The notes: a model not told the origin generated them from the letters alone. A stretch of 64,000 nt of DNA from Flavobacteriales bacterium (GCA_017987895.1 JAGNSU010000007.1:25237-89236); one strand, 5' to 3'. Positions 9,311 through 17,830 are shown, counted from the first letter of the stretch. Made by a program: numbers and translations.

Positions 9311-10395
9311 ATGCTCCGCTCGCTCGTTTTCGCTGCCTTCCTTTTCACCGCTCTGATCCTCCGTTCACAGGTGATTAGTTATCAGGTCATCGACCCGCTC
9401 CAGTCGGTGCTCTCGCATCTGGCGGGGCCCAATGTCATCGTCACCGCTGCGGGTATCCAGAACGACCCCGTGCTTTTCGCCACGTTCCATGACCCTACGG
9501 CGAGCATGGGCCTGGACAGTGGCCTTGTGCTCGTGAACGGTGCGCACTTCGTGGTCATGGGTCCGAACAATGTGCCGAACGCCTCCTTCGGCACCTTCCC
9601 TGGTCCTTTCGACCAGGACCTGGCCAACCTGAGCGTGCCCTACGGACCAACGCTCGACGTATCCCGACTGGACATCAACCTTGTGCCGCTCGGGGATACG
9701 CTCTCGCTGCGTTACGTCTTCGGCTCGGAAGAGTACGACGAGTGGGTCTGCTCGGTGAAGGATGATCGCATCGCTTTCTTCCTGGATGGTCCCGGCATCA
9801 GCGGGCCCTTCTTGGGGAACGCCATCAACATAGCGCTGCTGCCCAGCGGCCTGCCTGTTACTGTGAACACAGTGAACAGTGGTCTCCCGGGCATCAACGG
9901 GAACGCAGGTCTGTGCTTTCTCAACGCCGGCTGGCCTCAGGATACCTCCTACTACATCAACAACGACCTCGGCCTCGGTACACAGTTCGATGCCTACACC
10001 ACGGTGCTCACGGCGCGCGCCGTGGTGGTGCCCGGTGAAACATATTGAAGCTCATCATCGCCGATCTGGACGACGACAACTTCGACTCAGCGGTTTTCCT
10101 GGAGGCCGGCAGCTTGCGATGCAACGAATTACCCACCATGCTGCCCGAAGGGACCGGAGACGATGCACCGCGGATCTGGGCCGATGCTTCGGGCATGCTC
10201 CATGTGTTGAACGATGGGCTCATCGCACCGGTGCGTGTGCGCGTTTTCGATCCCGTGGGCCGTTTGCTGGCGCAAGACCTCGCCGCCTCGAACGGTGCGC
10301 GATGGAGCCTGCCCCTGGACGGTGTGCGGGGCACGCTGCTGGTGGAGGTGAACGCTGGAGGCCACCGGATCACCGGCCGGATCTTCGTGCCCTGA
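9311..10395 (+). pseudogene. choice-of-anchor L domain protein with T9SS-like tail, frameshifted
   Basis: Frame 1 (9311-10048, 245 residues) encodes a signal peptide (MLRSLVFAAFLFTALILRS, then Q) and most of a choice-of-anchor L domain, including RYVFGSEEYDEWVCSVKDD and FFLDGPGISGPF. It ends at GETY followed by TGA. In intact family members the text runs on as roughly TYH(I/L)KLxIADxGD..DSxVFLEA. That continuation, LKLIIADLDDDNFDSAVFLEAGSL, appears at once in the next frame (from 10045). It then runs to 10395 and ends in a T9SS-like sorting domain (VRVFDPVGRLLAQ, ITGRIFVP). At least one base is missing near 10043-10047. The cause may be a true mutation or a sequence error; the whole gene would be a secreted T9SS substrate. 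Confidence 0.75.
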
Positions 10396-10481
10396 GAGCA
10401 CGTCATCGCCCATTTGTCGTTGGGCAGCGATAATGCCACCGTGACCGATCCTCTGGAACGTGTTAGGGCGATCTTCGCCCC

Positions 10482-11357
10482 GTGAGCGCTCTCGCCTACT
10501 ACCTGGCTCTGCCTTTCTTATACGCGATCGCCTGGTTACCCATGCCCTTTTTGTACTTGTTGAGCGATGGCGTGTTCGTCCTTCTCTACCATGTGTTGCG
10601 GTATCGGCGTGGTGTGGTCCGAACGAATTTGAAGAACAGCTTTCCGGAAATGACCTCTGCCGACCTCACGCGCATCGAGCACGACTTCTACCGCTTCTTT
10701 TGCGACCTGGTGGTGGAAACGCTGAAAACGCTCACGATCAGCTCCGCCAGAGTGAAAGGAATGGTGCGCACAGAAGGCGAAGAGGTGCTGCATAAATACG
10801 CGGAACGAAAGCAGAGCATCCTCCTGGTGATGGGCCATTGGGGCAACTGGGAGTTGGGCGGCGCGCGGTTCAGCCAGATCGGCCTCCACCAGTTGTTCGT
10901 GATCTACCACCCTTTGCGGAACGTCCACTTCGATCGACTGATGTACCACATGCGCACCCGGCTGGGCAACAAGCTTTATGCGATGGAGGAGACCACCAAA
11001 GGCATGGTCCGTGATCGGCACCAGCTCACCGCCACCGCCTTCATCGCGGACCAAACCCCTCCTCCTGAACGGGCCTACTGGACCACCTTCCTGCATCAGG
11101 AAACCCCCGTGTTCCTCGGCACCGAAAAGATCGCGCGCAAATTCGGCTATCCGGTGGTTTACGTGGGCATCGATCGCCCCCGTCGCGGGCAATACGTCAT
11201 GCGTTTCGAGGATCTGGTGCCCGAACCGCGCGCTACGGCGGAAGGAGAGGTCACCCTGGCCCATACCCGCCGACTGGAACAGGATATCCACCGCCGACCG
11301 CACCTGTGGTTGTGGACCCACCGGCGCTGGAAGCACAAGCGCCCCAAGACCCATTGA
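10482..11357 (+). CDS. LpxL/HtrB-like lysophospholipid (lipid A) acyltransferase
   Basis: A 291-residue inner-membrane acyltransferase that would transfer a secondary acyl chain to lipid A or a related lipid. An N-terminal hydrophobic helix (YYLALPFLYAIAWLPMPFLY) is followed by the catalytic HX4E motif GHWGNWE (His119, Glu124). Later come the block PPPERAYWTTFLHQETPVFLG and the C-terminal WLWTHRRWKHKRP, typical of the HtrB/MsbB group. The start is GTG at 10482; no better ATG exists before the hydrophobic segment. Together with waaA (55649) and rfaD (41196) it supports a normal LPS pathway. The exact acceptor is inferred. Confidence 0.88.
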   Translation: MSALAYYLALPFLYAIAWLPMPFLYLLSDGVFVLLYHVLRYRRGVVRTNLKNSFPEMTSADLTRIEHDFYRFFCDLVVETLKTLTISSARVKGMVRTEGEEVLHKYAERKQSILLVMGHWGNWELGGARFSQIGLHQLFVIYHPLRNVHFDRLMYHMRTRLGNKLYAMEETTKGMVRDRHQLTATAFIADQTPPPERAYWTTFLHQETPVFLGTEKIARKFGYPVVYVGIDRPRRGQYVMRFEDLVPEPRATAEGEVTLAHTRRLEQDIHRRPHLWLWTHRRWKHKRPKTH

Positions 11358-11423
11358 ACAAAGCGGGGGGCGAGCTGTTCCACTAGTCCGGCGCGAACCC
11401 CCGGTCGTTGATCTTTCAGGCCT

Positions 11424-11431
11424 TACTTTCG
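11424..11431 (+). promoter_or_regulatory. candidate -7 box (TACTTTCG)
   Basis: TACTTTCG ends 6 bp before the desaturase ATG at 11438, in the position seen at several other starts of this window. No convincing -33 TTG lies at the right distance. Confidence 0.3.
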
Positions 11432-11437
11432 CACCCC

Positions 11438-12418
11438 ATGCTCGACGGAAAAGACCTGATCCTGGCTACCCGGCCCTTCGCCCACGAAGTGCGCTGGAAG
11501 AGCTGGTGGCATGTGTTCACCAGCTTGGTGGTGCTCGGCACCGGCTACCTCATCATTTTCACGGCGGCCCCGCTTTGGGCCAAATTCCTGGGCAGTGTGC
11601 TGGTGGCCCTCACCCTCGGCCGCATTTTCGTGATCTACCACGATTATCTCCACCACGCCATCCTGCAGAAGAGCCTGCTTGCCAAGTCCTTCTTCGTGGC
11701 CTTCGGTCTGTTCATGCTGGCCCCGGTGAGCATATGGGAGCGTAGCCACAACTACCACCACGCCCACAACAGCAAGCTCTACACCAGCAGCATCGGTTCT
11801 TTCCCCGTGGTGACCAAGGAGAAGTTCCTCAGCAGCACCAAATTGGAACAGCGCGTCTACCTCTTTGTGCGACATCCGTTCACCATCGCCTTGGGCTACA
11901 TCTTCATGTTCCTTTACGGCATGTGCATCCGCAGCTTGGTGAACAACACGGGCCGCCATTGGGATAGCATCGTGGCCCTGGTACTGCATGTGGCCTTCGG
12001 CGTGTTGCTCGCCGTGTTCACCGGTTGGACCGGCTTCCTGTTCGGCTTCCTCATCCCTTTCATCATCGTGCTCTCCTTGGGATCGTACCTCTTCTATGCG
12101 CAGCACAACTTCCCGGACGTTTCCTTCAGCGAGAAGGACGGTTGGACCTATGCCGGCGCCGCGCTGGAGAGCAGCAGCCACATGAAGATGAGCCCGGTGA
12201 TGCGCTGGTTCCTCGCCAACATCGGCTACCACCACATCCACCACCTCAATCCGCGCATCCCCTTCTACCGCCTGCCGGAAGTGTATGCCGCCATTCCCGA
12301 GTTGCAGCACGCCAAGACCACCAGCCTTTGGCCATGGGACGTATGGAAGTGCCTGCGCCTGAAGGCCTGGGATCCTGAGAAGCAGCGCATGATCGGGCGG
12401 CGGGAGCTCTACGCCTAG
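11438..12418 (+). CDS. membrane fatty acid desaturase
   Basis: A 326-residue integral membrane di-iron desaturase that introduces a double bond into acyl chains of membrane lipids. The three histidine clusters are present: HDYLHH (from residue 68), HNYHHAH (104-110) and HHIHH in the C-terminal part, with hydrophobic segments between them. The sequence resembles acyl-lipid desaturases of the DesA/omega-6 type. I chose ATG 11438 (MLDGKDLILATRPF) over a TTG ten codons upstream because a promoter-like box lies between them. It follows the acyltransferase gene on the same strand, so both may serve membrane lipid composition. Regiospecificity cannot be read from the sequence. Confidence 0.87.
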   Translation: MLDGKDLILATRPFAHEVRWKSWWHVFTSLVVLGTGYLIIFTAAPLWAKFLGSVLVALTLGRIFVIYHDYLHHAILQKSLLAKSFFVAFGLFMLAPVSIWERSHNYHHAHNSKLYTSSIGSFPVVTKEKFLSSTKLEQRVYLFVRHPFTIALGYIFMFLYGMCIRSLVNNTGRHWDSIVALVLHVAFGVLLAVFTGWTGFLFGFLIPFIIVLSLGSYLFYAQHNFPDVSFSEKDGWTYAGAALESSSHMKMSPVMRWFLANIGYHHIHHLNPRIPFYRLPEVYAAIPELQHAKTTSLWPWDVWKCLRLKAWDPEKQRMIGRRELYA

Positions 12419-12471
12419 CAGCGAGCGCGCTGCAGCGCGAACATCTTTCCACCGGTACGTGTTGCTTGGGC

Positions 12472-13203
12472 ATGGGTCGCTGGTGGCAACTGCTCGGTCT
12501 TCTGTTCATGATGCTGTTGAACGGCATGGCGATCGCCCTACCGCTCAATGGTCGCACCACGGCCGAGCTCTCCTCGGTCTACCCGAACCTGTTCGTGCCC
12601 GCCGGGATCACCTTCTCTGTTTGGGGCCTTATCTACCTGCTTCTGATCCTCTTTGTCCTCGCACCGTGGACCGCGCGCACAGATCCCGGGATAGAACAAT
12701 GTACCACCGCGCCTTTCGTGGTTTCCTGTTTCGCGAACGGCGCTTGGATACTGGCTTGGCACTATGAGCTGGTGCTCCTCTCGGTGGTGATCATGGGGGT
12801 GCTGCTCACATCGCTCGCCTTGCTGTACGCGCACACACGCGCTGCACGCGCTTGGATGGTGCGGATACCGGTAAGCGTTTACTTGGGCTGGATCTGCATC
12901 GCCACCGTAGCGAACATTACCGCGCTCCTGGTTCGCATGGGCAGTGACCCGCCGATACCGGTCCAGGTCACGCTCACGCTGGTGATGATCGGGGTAGCCC
13001 TGGGACTTGGGCTCTGGTTCCTGCGGAGTTTCCGCGATCGATCCTTCGGCTTGGTGGTGGCCTGGGCGCTGGCCGGGATCGCGCTCCGCCATGTGGGACA
13101 GGGCGCCGGAACATCCCCCCCGGTCCTCTTCGCCGCGATAGGAGGCGCTGCCTTGATCCTTTCGCTCGTTGTCTTGAGCAGTCTGCGGCCCCAGCCGCGC
13201 TAG
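12472..13203 (+). CDS. TspO/MBR-related multi-spanning membrane protein
   Basis: A 243-residue protein with about seven hydrophobic segments. The segments NLFVPAGITFSVWGLIYLLL, NGAWILAWHYELVLLSVVIM and RIPVSVYLGWICIATVANIT match the tryptophan-rich sensory protein (TspO/MBR) relatives found in Bacteroidota and Actinobacteria, which are longer than classical TspO (about 160 residues). TspO proteins bind porphyrins and other small hydrophobic ligands; no function has been established for this longer group. The ATG at 12472 is preferred to a TTG two codons upstream. It appears to stand alone. Confidence 0.7.
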   Translation: MGRWWQLLGLLFMMLLNGMAIALPLNGRTTAELSSVYPNLFVPAGITFSVWGLIYLLLILFVLAPWTARTDPGIEQCTTAPFVVSCFANGAWILAWHYELVLLSVVIMGVLLTSLALLYAHTRAARAWMVRIPVSVYLGWICIATVANITALLVRMGSDPPIPVQVTLTLVMIGVALGLGLWFLRSFRDRSFGLVVAWALAGIALRHVGQGAGTSPPVLFAAIGGAALILSLVVLSSLRPQPR

Positions 13204-13268
13204 ATGTATCGATTTGTGCAACGGTAGGCACGCCACACAGGCGGTGCCGCATGAACGCATGGTCCGGA

Positions 13269-13276
13269 TACCTTCG
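13269..13276 (+). promoter_or_regulatory. candidate -7 box (TACCTTCG)
   Basis: TACCTTCG lies 29 bp before the ATG of the ABC transporter ATPase gene. It has the same form as the boxes at 19633 and 54875. The -33 element is not clear. Confidence 0.25.
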
Positions 13277-13305
13277 CCATCCGACCGACGAACCGTCTTC
13301 CGCCG

Positions 13306-14247
13306 ATGTTGAGATGTGAACATATCGTGAAGCGCTACGGCGCGCACACCGCCTTGGACGATGTGAGCATGGAGGTGCCGACCGGACTGGTCTTCGGGCT
13401 GCTCGGTCCCAATGGCGCGGGCAAGACCTCGTTGATCCGCGTGATCACGCGCATCACCGGACCGGACGAAGGCCGCGTGCTGCTCGATGGCCACCCCATG
13501 ACCGATGCCGACGTGGCGCAACTGGGCTACCTGCCCGAAGAGCGTGGCCTGTACAAGAAGATGAAGGTGGGCGAGCAGGCGGTTTACCTCGCCCGGTTGA
13601 AAGGCATGCGCAAGAGCGACGCCATCAAGCAGCTCAAGGAATGGTTCGAGCGCTGGGAGATGATGGCCTGGTGGAACAAGAAGGTGGAGGAACTGAGCAA
13701 AGGCATGGCGCAGAAGGTGCAGTTCGTCACCACGGTGCTGCATCGTCCGCGCTTGCTCATCCTCGATGAACCGTTCAGCGGCTTCGACCCGATCAACGCC
13801 GAACTGGTGCGGCAGGAGATCCTGCGCATGCGTGCGGAAGGCACCACCGTGATGCTGAGCACCCACAACATGGGCAGCGTGGAAGAGCTCTGCGACCACA
13901 TCGCCCTGATCGATCGCAGCCGAAAGGTGCTCGATGGCCGTGTGCGCGATATCCGCCGCCAGTACGCCACCAACACGTATCGCATCGAGTACAAAGGACC
14001 GGAGGTGGCTTTCGCCAACGCGCTGAGCTTCACCGGCGAATTGCTCGATGTGCGGAACGGCGAGGACATGAGCAGTGCCCGGGTAAGGATCGCCAAGGAC
14101 GGCACCCTGAACCAGGTGCTCAAGCAAGTGCTCACCGCTGTGGAGGTGCGTGGTGTGCACGAGGAGATCCCCAGCATGCACGATGTCTTCATCCGCGCCG
14201 TGGGCGACAACGATCCCGCGAACGTGAAAGTCGATATGACCGACTAG
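13306..14247 (+). CDS. ABC transporter ATP-binding protein (NatA type)
   Basis: A 313-residue ATPase of an ABC-2 type exporter. The nucleotide-binding domain has Walker A GPNGAGKT (34-41), signature LSKGMAQK, Walker B LLILDEP and the H-loop STHNMG. A C-terminal extension of about 90 residues follows (DUF4162-like), as in NatA and other ABC-2 ATPases of Bacteroidota. The partner permease is at 14415. NatAB-type systems export sodium, drugs or other substrates; the cargo here is unknown. The 162-bp repeat element starts at the last base of its stop codon and separates it from the permease gene. Confidence 0.9.
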   Translation: MLRCEHIVKRYGAHTALDDVSMEVPTGLVFGLLGPNGAGKTSLIRVITRITGPDEGRVLLDGHPMTDADVAQLGYLPEERGLYKKMKVGEQAVYLARLKGMRKSDAIKQLKEWFERWEMMAWWNKKVEELSKGMAQKVQFVTTVLHRPRLLILDEPFSGFDPINAELVRQEILRMRAEGTTVMLSTHNMGSVEELCDHIALIDRSRKVLDGRVRDIRRQYATNTYRIEYKGPEVAFANALSFTGELLDVRNGEDMSSARVRIAKDGTLNQVLKQVLTAVEVRGVHEEIPSMHDVFIRAVGDNDPANVKVDMTD

Positions 14248-14408
14248 AGGCTGTCTCAAAAAATGCTTTCGGAAGCGAACGAGAGGTATTTCGCGCCCAG
14301 GCGAGGCGCGAAACCCGAACATAGTCGGTGGCTATGTGAGCGTTGTGCAACGAAGCATGGGTGCGAAAGACCCGAGTGCAGCCCGAAGGGTATTTTTGAG
14401 ACCGCCTC
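14247..14408. repeat. 162-bp interspersed element with terminal inverted repeats, copy 2
   Basis: The ends GAGGCTGTCTCAAAAA (14247-14262) and TTTTTGAGACCGCCTC (14393-14408) are inverted repeats matching at 15 of 16 positions. The interior matches the minus strand of copy 1 (6488-6649), for example GAGAGGTATTTCGCGCCCAG, AGGCGCGAAACCCGA and GCAGCCCGAAGGGT. The core is more conserved than the ends, which differ between copies (AAAAA versus GATC). It fills the gap between the two genes of an ABC transporter almost exactly: it begins at the last base of one stop codon and ends 6 bp before the next ATG. Confidence 0.8.
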
Positions 14409-14414
14409 CAACCC

Positions 14415-15737
14415 ATGAATAAGATCGGATTGATCATCTGGCGTGAGTTCATCACGCGCGTGCGGAAGCCCAGCTTTCTGATCATGACCATCCTGGGCCC
14501 GCTGCTCATCGCAGGCACCATGGTGTTGCTCGTGTACTTGGGCTTGCAGGAAAGCGACGATCAATTGGTGCTCGTCGTCGACGGCCCGGGTATCGTTTCA
14601 GGCAAGCTCAAGGACAGCGAGAAGCTCACTTTCTTCTACACCGATTCGACCCTCACGGACTCCGCGTTCAAGGCCAGCCCCTATACGGTGATGGTCGATG
14701 TGAACGAGGCGATCCTGGAGACGAACGCGATCCAACTTTTCTATAAGGACCTTCCCAGCCTCAACGTGCAGCGCACCATCCAGGCCGAACTGGAACGCAC
14801 CATCGAGCGGGAGAAGCTGCGCGTGAACAATGTGGACCCGGACACCTATGCGCGCATCAAGACCGCGCTGAAGGTGCAACTGTTCGACATCGACAAAGGC
14901 GGCGAGGAATCGTACGAGCAGATCCTCGCGGGCGTGGGCTTCGGCTTCGGCTACATCATGTTCTTCTTCGTGTTCCTTTATGCTGTGCAGGTGATGCGCG
15001 GGGTGATGGAAGAAAAGACCAACCGCATCGTGGAAGTATTGATCAGCAGTGTGAAACCCTTCCAGTTGATGATGGGCAAGATCATCGGCATCGCGCTGGT
15101 GGGCCTCGCCCAGTTCATGATCTGGATCGCCCTTACCGCCACCCTCATCACCATCGGCACCGCCGTGCTCATGAAGGACCGCTTCGACCCGAAGGAGGTC
15201 CTTGCCCAAGGTCAGATGACCGAGGAGATGCGGGCACAGCTCCAGGAACAGGTCCCCGCAACAGGGATGGATGAGGATATCGTGCGCGAGGTGATGAAGC
15301 GGATCAACGTCCCCCTGCTGCTGTCGATGTTCGTGTTCTACTTCCTGGGCGGTTATCTCTTGTACAGTTCCATGTTCGCCGCCGTAGGCAGTGCGGTGGA
15401 CAGCGAGACCGATACCCAGCAGTTCATGTTCCCCGTCACCCTGCCGATGATCATCGCCATCTTCATCGCGCAGATGGCCATCACCAATCCCAACAGTCCG
15501 TTGGTGTTCTGGGGCTCGATCATTCCGTTCACGAGCCCCGTGGTGATGATGGTGCGCGTGGCCATGGGCAGCGTACTTGAATCGCCCTGGCAGTTGGTGC
15601 TGAGCATGGTCCTGCTCGTCGGCACGTTCATCTTCACCACCTGGCTCGCCGGGCGCATCTACCGCACCGGCATCCTGATGTACGGCAAGAAGGTGAGCTG
15701 GCGCGAGATGGGACGTTGGCTATTTTACCGGGGATGA
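14415..15737 (+). CDS. ABC-2 type transporter permease (NatB-like)
   Basis: A 440-residue inner-membrane permease. It has the ABC-2 layout: one N-terminal transmembrane helix (FLIMTILGPLLIAGTMVLLVYL), a periplasmic domain of about 130 residues, then a bundle of helices (about residues 170-430) including GFGYIMFFFVFLYAVQVMRG and GIALVGLAQFMIWIAL. The motif MEEKTNRIVEVLISSVKPF is characteristic of NatB-type permeases. It works with the ATPase at 13306. The 162-bp repeat lies between the two genes but may not block co-transcription. Confidence 0.9.
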   Translation: MNKIGLIIWREFITRVRKPSFLIMTILGPLLIAGTMVLLVYLGLQESDDQLVLVVDGPGIVSGKLKDSEKLTFFYTDSTLTDSAFKASPYTVMVDVNEAILETNAIQLFYKDLPSLNVQRTIQAELERTIEREKLRVNNVDPDTYARIKTALKVQLFDIDKGGEESYEQILAGVGFGFGYIMFFFVFLYAVQVMRGVMEEKTNRIVEVLISSVKPFQLMMGKIIGIALVGLAQFMIWIALTATLITIGTAVLMKDRFDPKEVLAQGQMTEEMRAQLQEQVPATGMDEDIVREVMKRINVPLLLSMFVFYFLGGYLLYSSMFAAVGSAVDSETDTQQFMFPVTLPMIIAIFIAQMAITNPNSPLVFWGSIIPFTSPVVMMVRVAMGSVLESPWQLVLSMVLLVGTFIFTTWLAGRIYRTGILMYGKKVSWREMGRWLFYRG

Positions 15738-15744
15738 ACGCGAA

Positions 15745-15854
15745 GAAAAGAAGGGAAAAGGTTGAAGGCAGAAGGTGAAAGACAGAAGCCTGAGCACCTC
15801 GCTTTACTGTACTTCTTTACCCTTTCTCCTTCAACCTTTTGCCTTTCCCCTTTC
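15745..15854. repeat. purine/pyrimidine-rich inverted repeat between permease and ppx genes
   Basis: The 121-bp gap 15738-15858 holds a purine-rich arm and a complementary pyrimidine-rich arm. A perfect 13-bp core AAAAGGTTGAAGG (15756-15768) pairs with CCTTCAACCTTTT (15828-15840), and partial matches lie on both sides. It may act as a two-way terminator or be a decayed repeat element. It contains nothing coding. Confidence 0.55.
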
Positions 15855-15858
15855 CTGA

Positions 15859-16788
15859 ATGCGCGTCGCCGTTCTTGATCTCGGCACCAATACTTTCAAC
15901 CTGCTCGTGGCAGAGCGCGACGGCGGCGAAGGCTTGCATGTTGTGCATAGTGAAGAGATCCCCGTGTTCCTCGGCAAAGGCGGCATCGAGAAAGGGCTGA
16001 TCGCGGAAGATGCGTTCGCGCGAGGCTTGGACGCGATCGCGAAGCACATGGCAAGGGCGCGTTCCCTGGGCGCGGAGCGGATCGAAGGGATCGGTACTTC
16101 CGCGTTGCGGAACGCGCGCAACGCCGAGGCGTTCATTCGTGCGGCCCATGATCGATCGGGGCTTCACATCCGCGTGATCAGCGGCGACGAAGAGGCCGAA
16201 CTGATCCTGGAAGGCGCACGGCAGGCACTGCCCTTCGGGAACCGGCCCGTGCTGGTGATGGACATCGGCGGCGGCAGCATCGAGTTCATCCTCGCAACGG
16301 AGAAAGCGCTCATGTGGAAGCGGAGCTTCGAGCTGGGCGTTACACGTTTGCGCGAACGCGTTCCCCTCAGCGATCCGCCCTCATTGGACGAAGAGCTACG
16401 CGTGGCCGCACATCTTGACGATCGCCTTGAACCGCTATGGAACGTGATCGACCGCCACGAGCCGCATGTATTGGTCGGAAGTGCGGGCAGCTTCGATAGT
16501 CTCGCGCGCATGGTGGCCGATGAGGAAGGTCTGGCGCTCGCATCGGACGCCACCACTTTCGCCTTCGAAGCTCTCGCGTTCGACGCACTGAAGGAAAAGC
16601 TGTTCCTCATGGACCGCGCACAACGCCTTGCGGTGCCTGGACTTCCCGAGCATCGCGTGGACAGCATCGCCTACGGCATGATCGCCATCGAGCGCGTGCT
16701 CACCGCGGGTGATATCCGCGAGCTCTCATGGAGCCGATATGCGTTGAAAGAGGGGTCAGCGATGCGCATGTTCAGGCCATCCGTGTGA
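15859..16788 (+). CDS. ppx: exopolyphosphatase / pppGpp phosphatase family (Ppx/GppA)
   Basis: A 309-residue enzyme of the ASKHA fold that removes phosphate from inorganic polyphosphate and/or converts pppGpp to ppGpp. Visible motifs: phosphate-1 loop DLGTNTFNLLV at the N-terminus, the GTSALRNARN segment, GDEEAELILEGARQ with the catalytic acidic residues, and phosphate-2 loop DIGGGSIEFI. The length fits the short, HD-less form usual in Bacteroidota. The sequence cannot separate Ppx from GppA activity. It probably has its own transcript, since an inverted repeat precedes it. Confidence 0.9.
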   Translation: MRVAVLDLGTNTFNLLVAERDGGEGLHVVHSEEIPVFLGKGGIEKGLIAEDAFARGLDAIAKHMARARSLGAERIEGIGTSALRNARNAEAFIRAAHDRSGLHIRVISGDEEAELILEGARQALPFGNRPVLVMDIGGGSIEFILATEKALMWKRSFELGVTRLRERVPLSDPPSLDEELRVAAHLDDRLEPLWNVIDRHEPHVLVGSAGSFDSLARMVADEEGLALASDATTFAFEALAFDALKEKLFLMDRAQRLAVPGLPEHRVDSIAYGMIAIERVLTAGDIRELSWSRYALKEGSAMRMFRPSV

Positions 16789-16794
16789 GCGGGT

Positions 16795-16802
16795 TATCTT
16801 GA
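16795..16802 (+). promoter_or_regulatory. candidate -7 box (TATCTTGA) before the YitT gene
   Basis: TATCTTGA lies 5 bp before the GTG at 16808. It contains the alternative TTG start codon at 16799, which therefore would not be on the transcript. Confidence 0.3.
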
Positions 16803-16807
16803 GCGGC

Positions 16808-17776
16808 GTGAAGAGTTCCACCAGCCGCACGCTGCTCCGCCAGTTGCCCGTGCCCGCTTCCGTGCAGGTGGCTGGAGGCTCGAGCTATCGCAAAGCGCGG
16901 CGGCTGCACGCCTTCCGCGTGGGATTGCGTCGCACCGTGAAGGATGCCATCTTCATGACCCTCGGCGTGGCGAGCGCTGCGTTCGGATTGGAGGCTTTCC
17001 TGCTACCCAATGCCTTTATCGATGGCGGCGCCACGGGCATCGCCTTGCTCTTCGCGACCCTGTCCCCGCTCCCGTTCCCCTTGCTGCTCCTTTTGGTGAA
17101 CGTGCCTTTCATGTACATGGCCTACCGCACACTGGGCCGCGAGTTCGCGCTGAAGACCATGGCCGCCATCGGCGGGCTGGCGCTGGTCACCGCGTCGGTG
17201 CATTTCCCCGTGGTAACGCATGATAAGCTCCTGGTCGCTGCGTTCGGTGGTTTTTTCCTGGGAGCAGGTATAGGTCTATGCGTACGCGGAGGCAGTGTGA
17301 TCGATGGCACCGAAGTGCTCGCACTTTCGGTGAGCCGACGATTGGGAATCACCATGGGTGACGTGATCATGCTCATCAACATCGTGATCTTCGCTGTGGC
17401 CGCCTGGTTGCTAAGCGTGGAAACAGCGCTCTACGCCATGATCACTTATCTCGCCGCGAGCAAAACGGTCGACTTCGTGGTAGAGGGTATCGAAGAGTAC
17501 ACCGGCATCACCATCATCACACCGCACTATGAGGAGGTGCGCGCGATGATCAGCAACGTGATGGGGCGAGGGCTCACCGTGTACTCGGGCAAGCGTGGTT
17601 TCGGAAAGACCGGACACAGCTTCGATACCGAGATCATCTACTGCGTGATCACACGTCTCGAGATCAGCAAGCTCCTCACCGAAATGGAGAAGATCGATCC
17701 GAACGCCTTCGTGGTGATGAGCTCCGTGAAAGACACGCGCGGCGGTATGATCAAGAAGCGACCGCTGAACCACTGA
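16808..17776 (+). CDS. YitT family membrane protein (DUF161 + DUF2179)
   Basis: A protein of about 322 residues. Five to six hydrophobic segments form the YitT/DUF161 membrane part (GVASAAFGLEAFLLPNAFID, GGATGIALLF, FLGAGIGLCVRGGSVIDGTE). A soluble C-terminal DUF2179 domain follows (residues about 230-310, with VYSGKRGFGKTGH and IYCVITRLEISKL). DUF2179 is thought to bind a small ligand. Function is unknown; some relatives are annotated as possible transporters. The open frame begins with TTG at 16799, but that codon lies in a promoter-like box, so I use the GTG at 16808; a start further in is possible. Confidence 0.85.
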   Translation: MKSSTSRTLLRQLPVPASVQVAGGSSYRKARRLHAFRVGLRRTVKDAIFMTLGVASAAFGLEAFLLPNAFIDGGATGIALLFATLSPLPFPLLLLLVNVPFMYMAYRTLGREFALKTMAAIGGLALVTASVHFPVVTHDKLLVAAFGGFFLGAGIGLCVRGGSVIDGTEVLALSVSRRLGITMGDVIMLINIVIFAVAAWLLSVETALYAMITYLAASKTVDFVVEGIEEYTGITIITPHYEEVRAMISNVMGRGLTVYSGKRGFGKTGHSFDTEIIYCVITRLEISKLLTEMEKIDPNAFVVMSSVKDTRGGMIKKRPLNH

Positions 17777-17785
17777 GGTCCGGTC

Positions 17786-17816
17786 CAGTTGTCAGTTGGT
17801 AGTGCGCGGTCGTCCG
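17786..17816. repeat. GTTGTCAGTTG intergenic motif
   Basis: The 54-bp gap between two convergent genes contains AGTTGTCAGTTG (from 17788), the same motif (inverted) as CAACTGACAAC near 960 and 43455, followed by GGTCGTCCG. The role is unknown. Confidence 0.4.
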
Positions 17817-17830
17817 TAACCGCCGTTGAG

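Noticed and set aside
10040..10050. Programmed -1 frameshift joining the two parts of the choice-of-anchor L gene
   Set aside because: Slipping back one base at TATTGA would restore the frame, but there is no heptameric slippery site or obvious downstream structure, and the family is normally in one frame.
12538..14322. 594-residue open frame on the minus strand opposite the TspO-like and ABC ATPase genes
   Set aside because: It runs antisense to two well-supported genes, is His/Gln/Arg-rich without any motif, and results from codon bias in GC-rich DNA.
16799..16807. TTG start for the YitT gene
   Set aside because: The codon lies inside a TATCTTGA promoter-like box; the GTG at 16808 is more plausible, though not proved.
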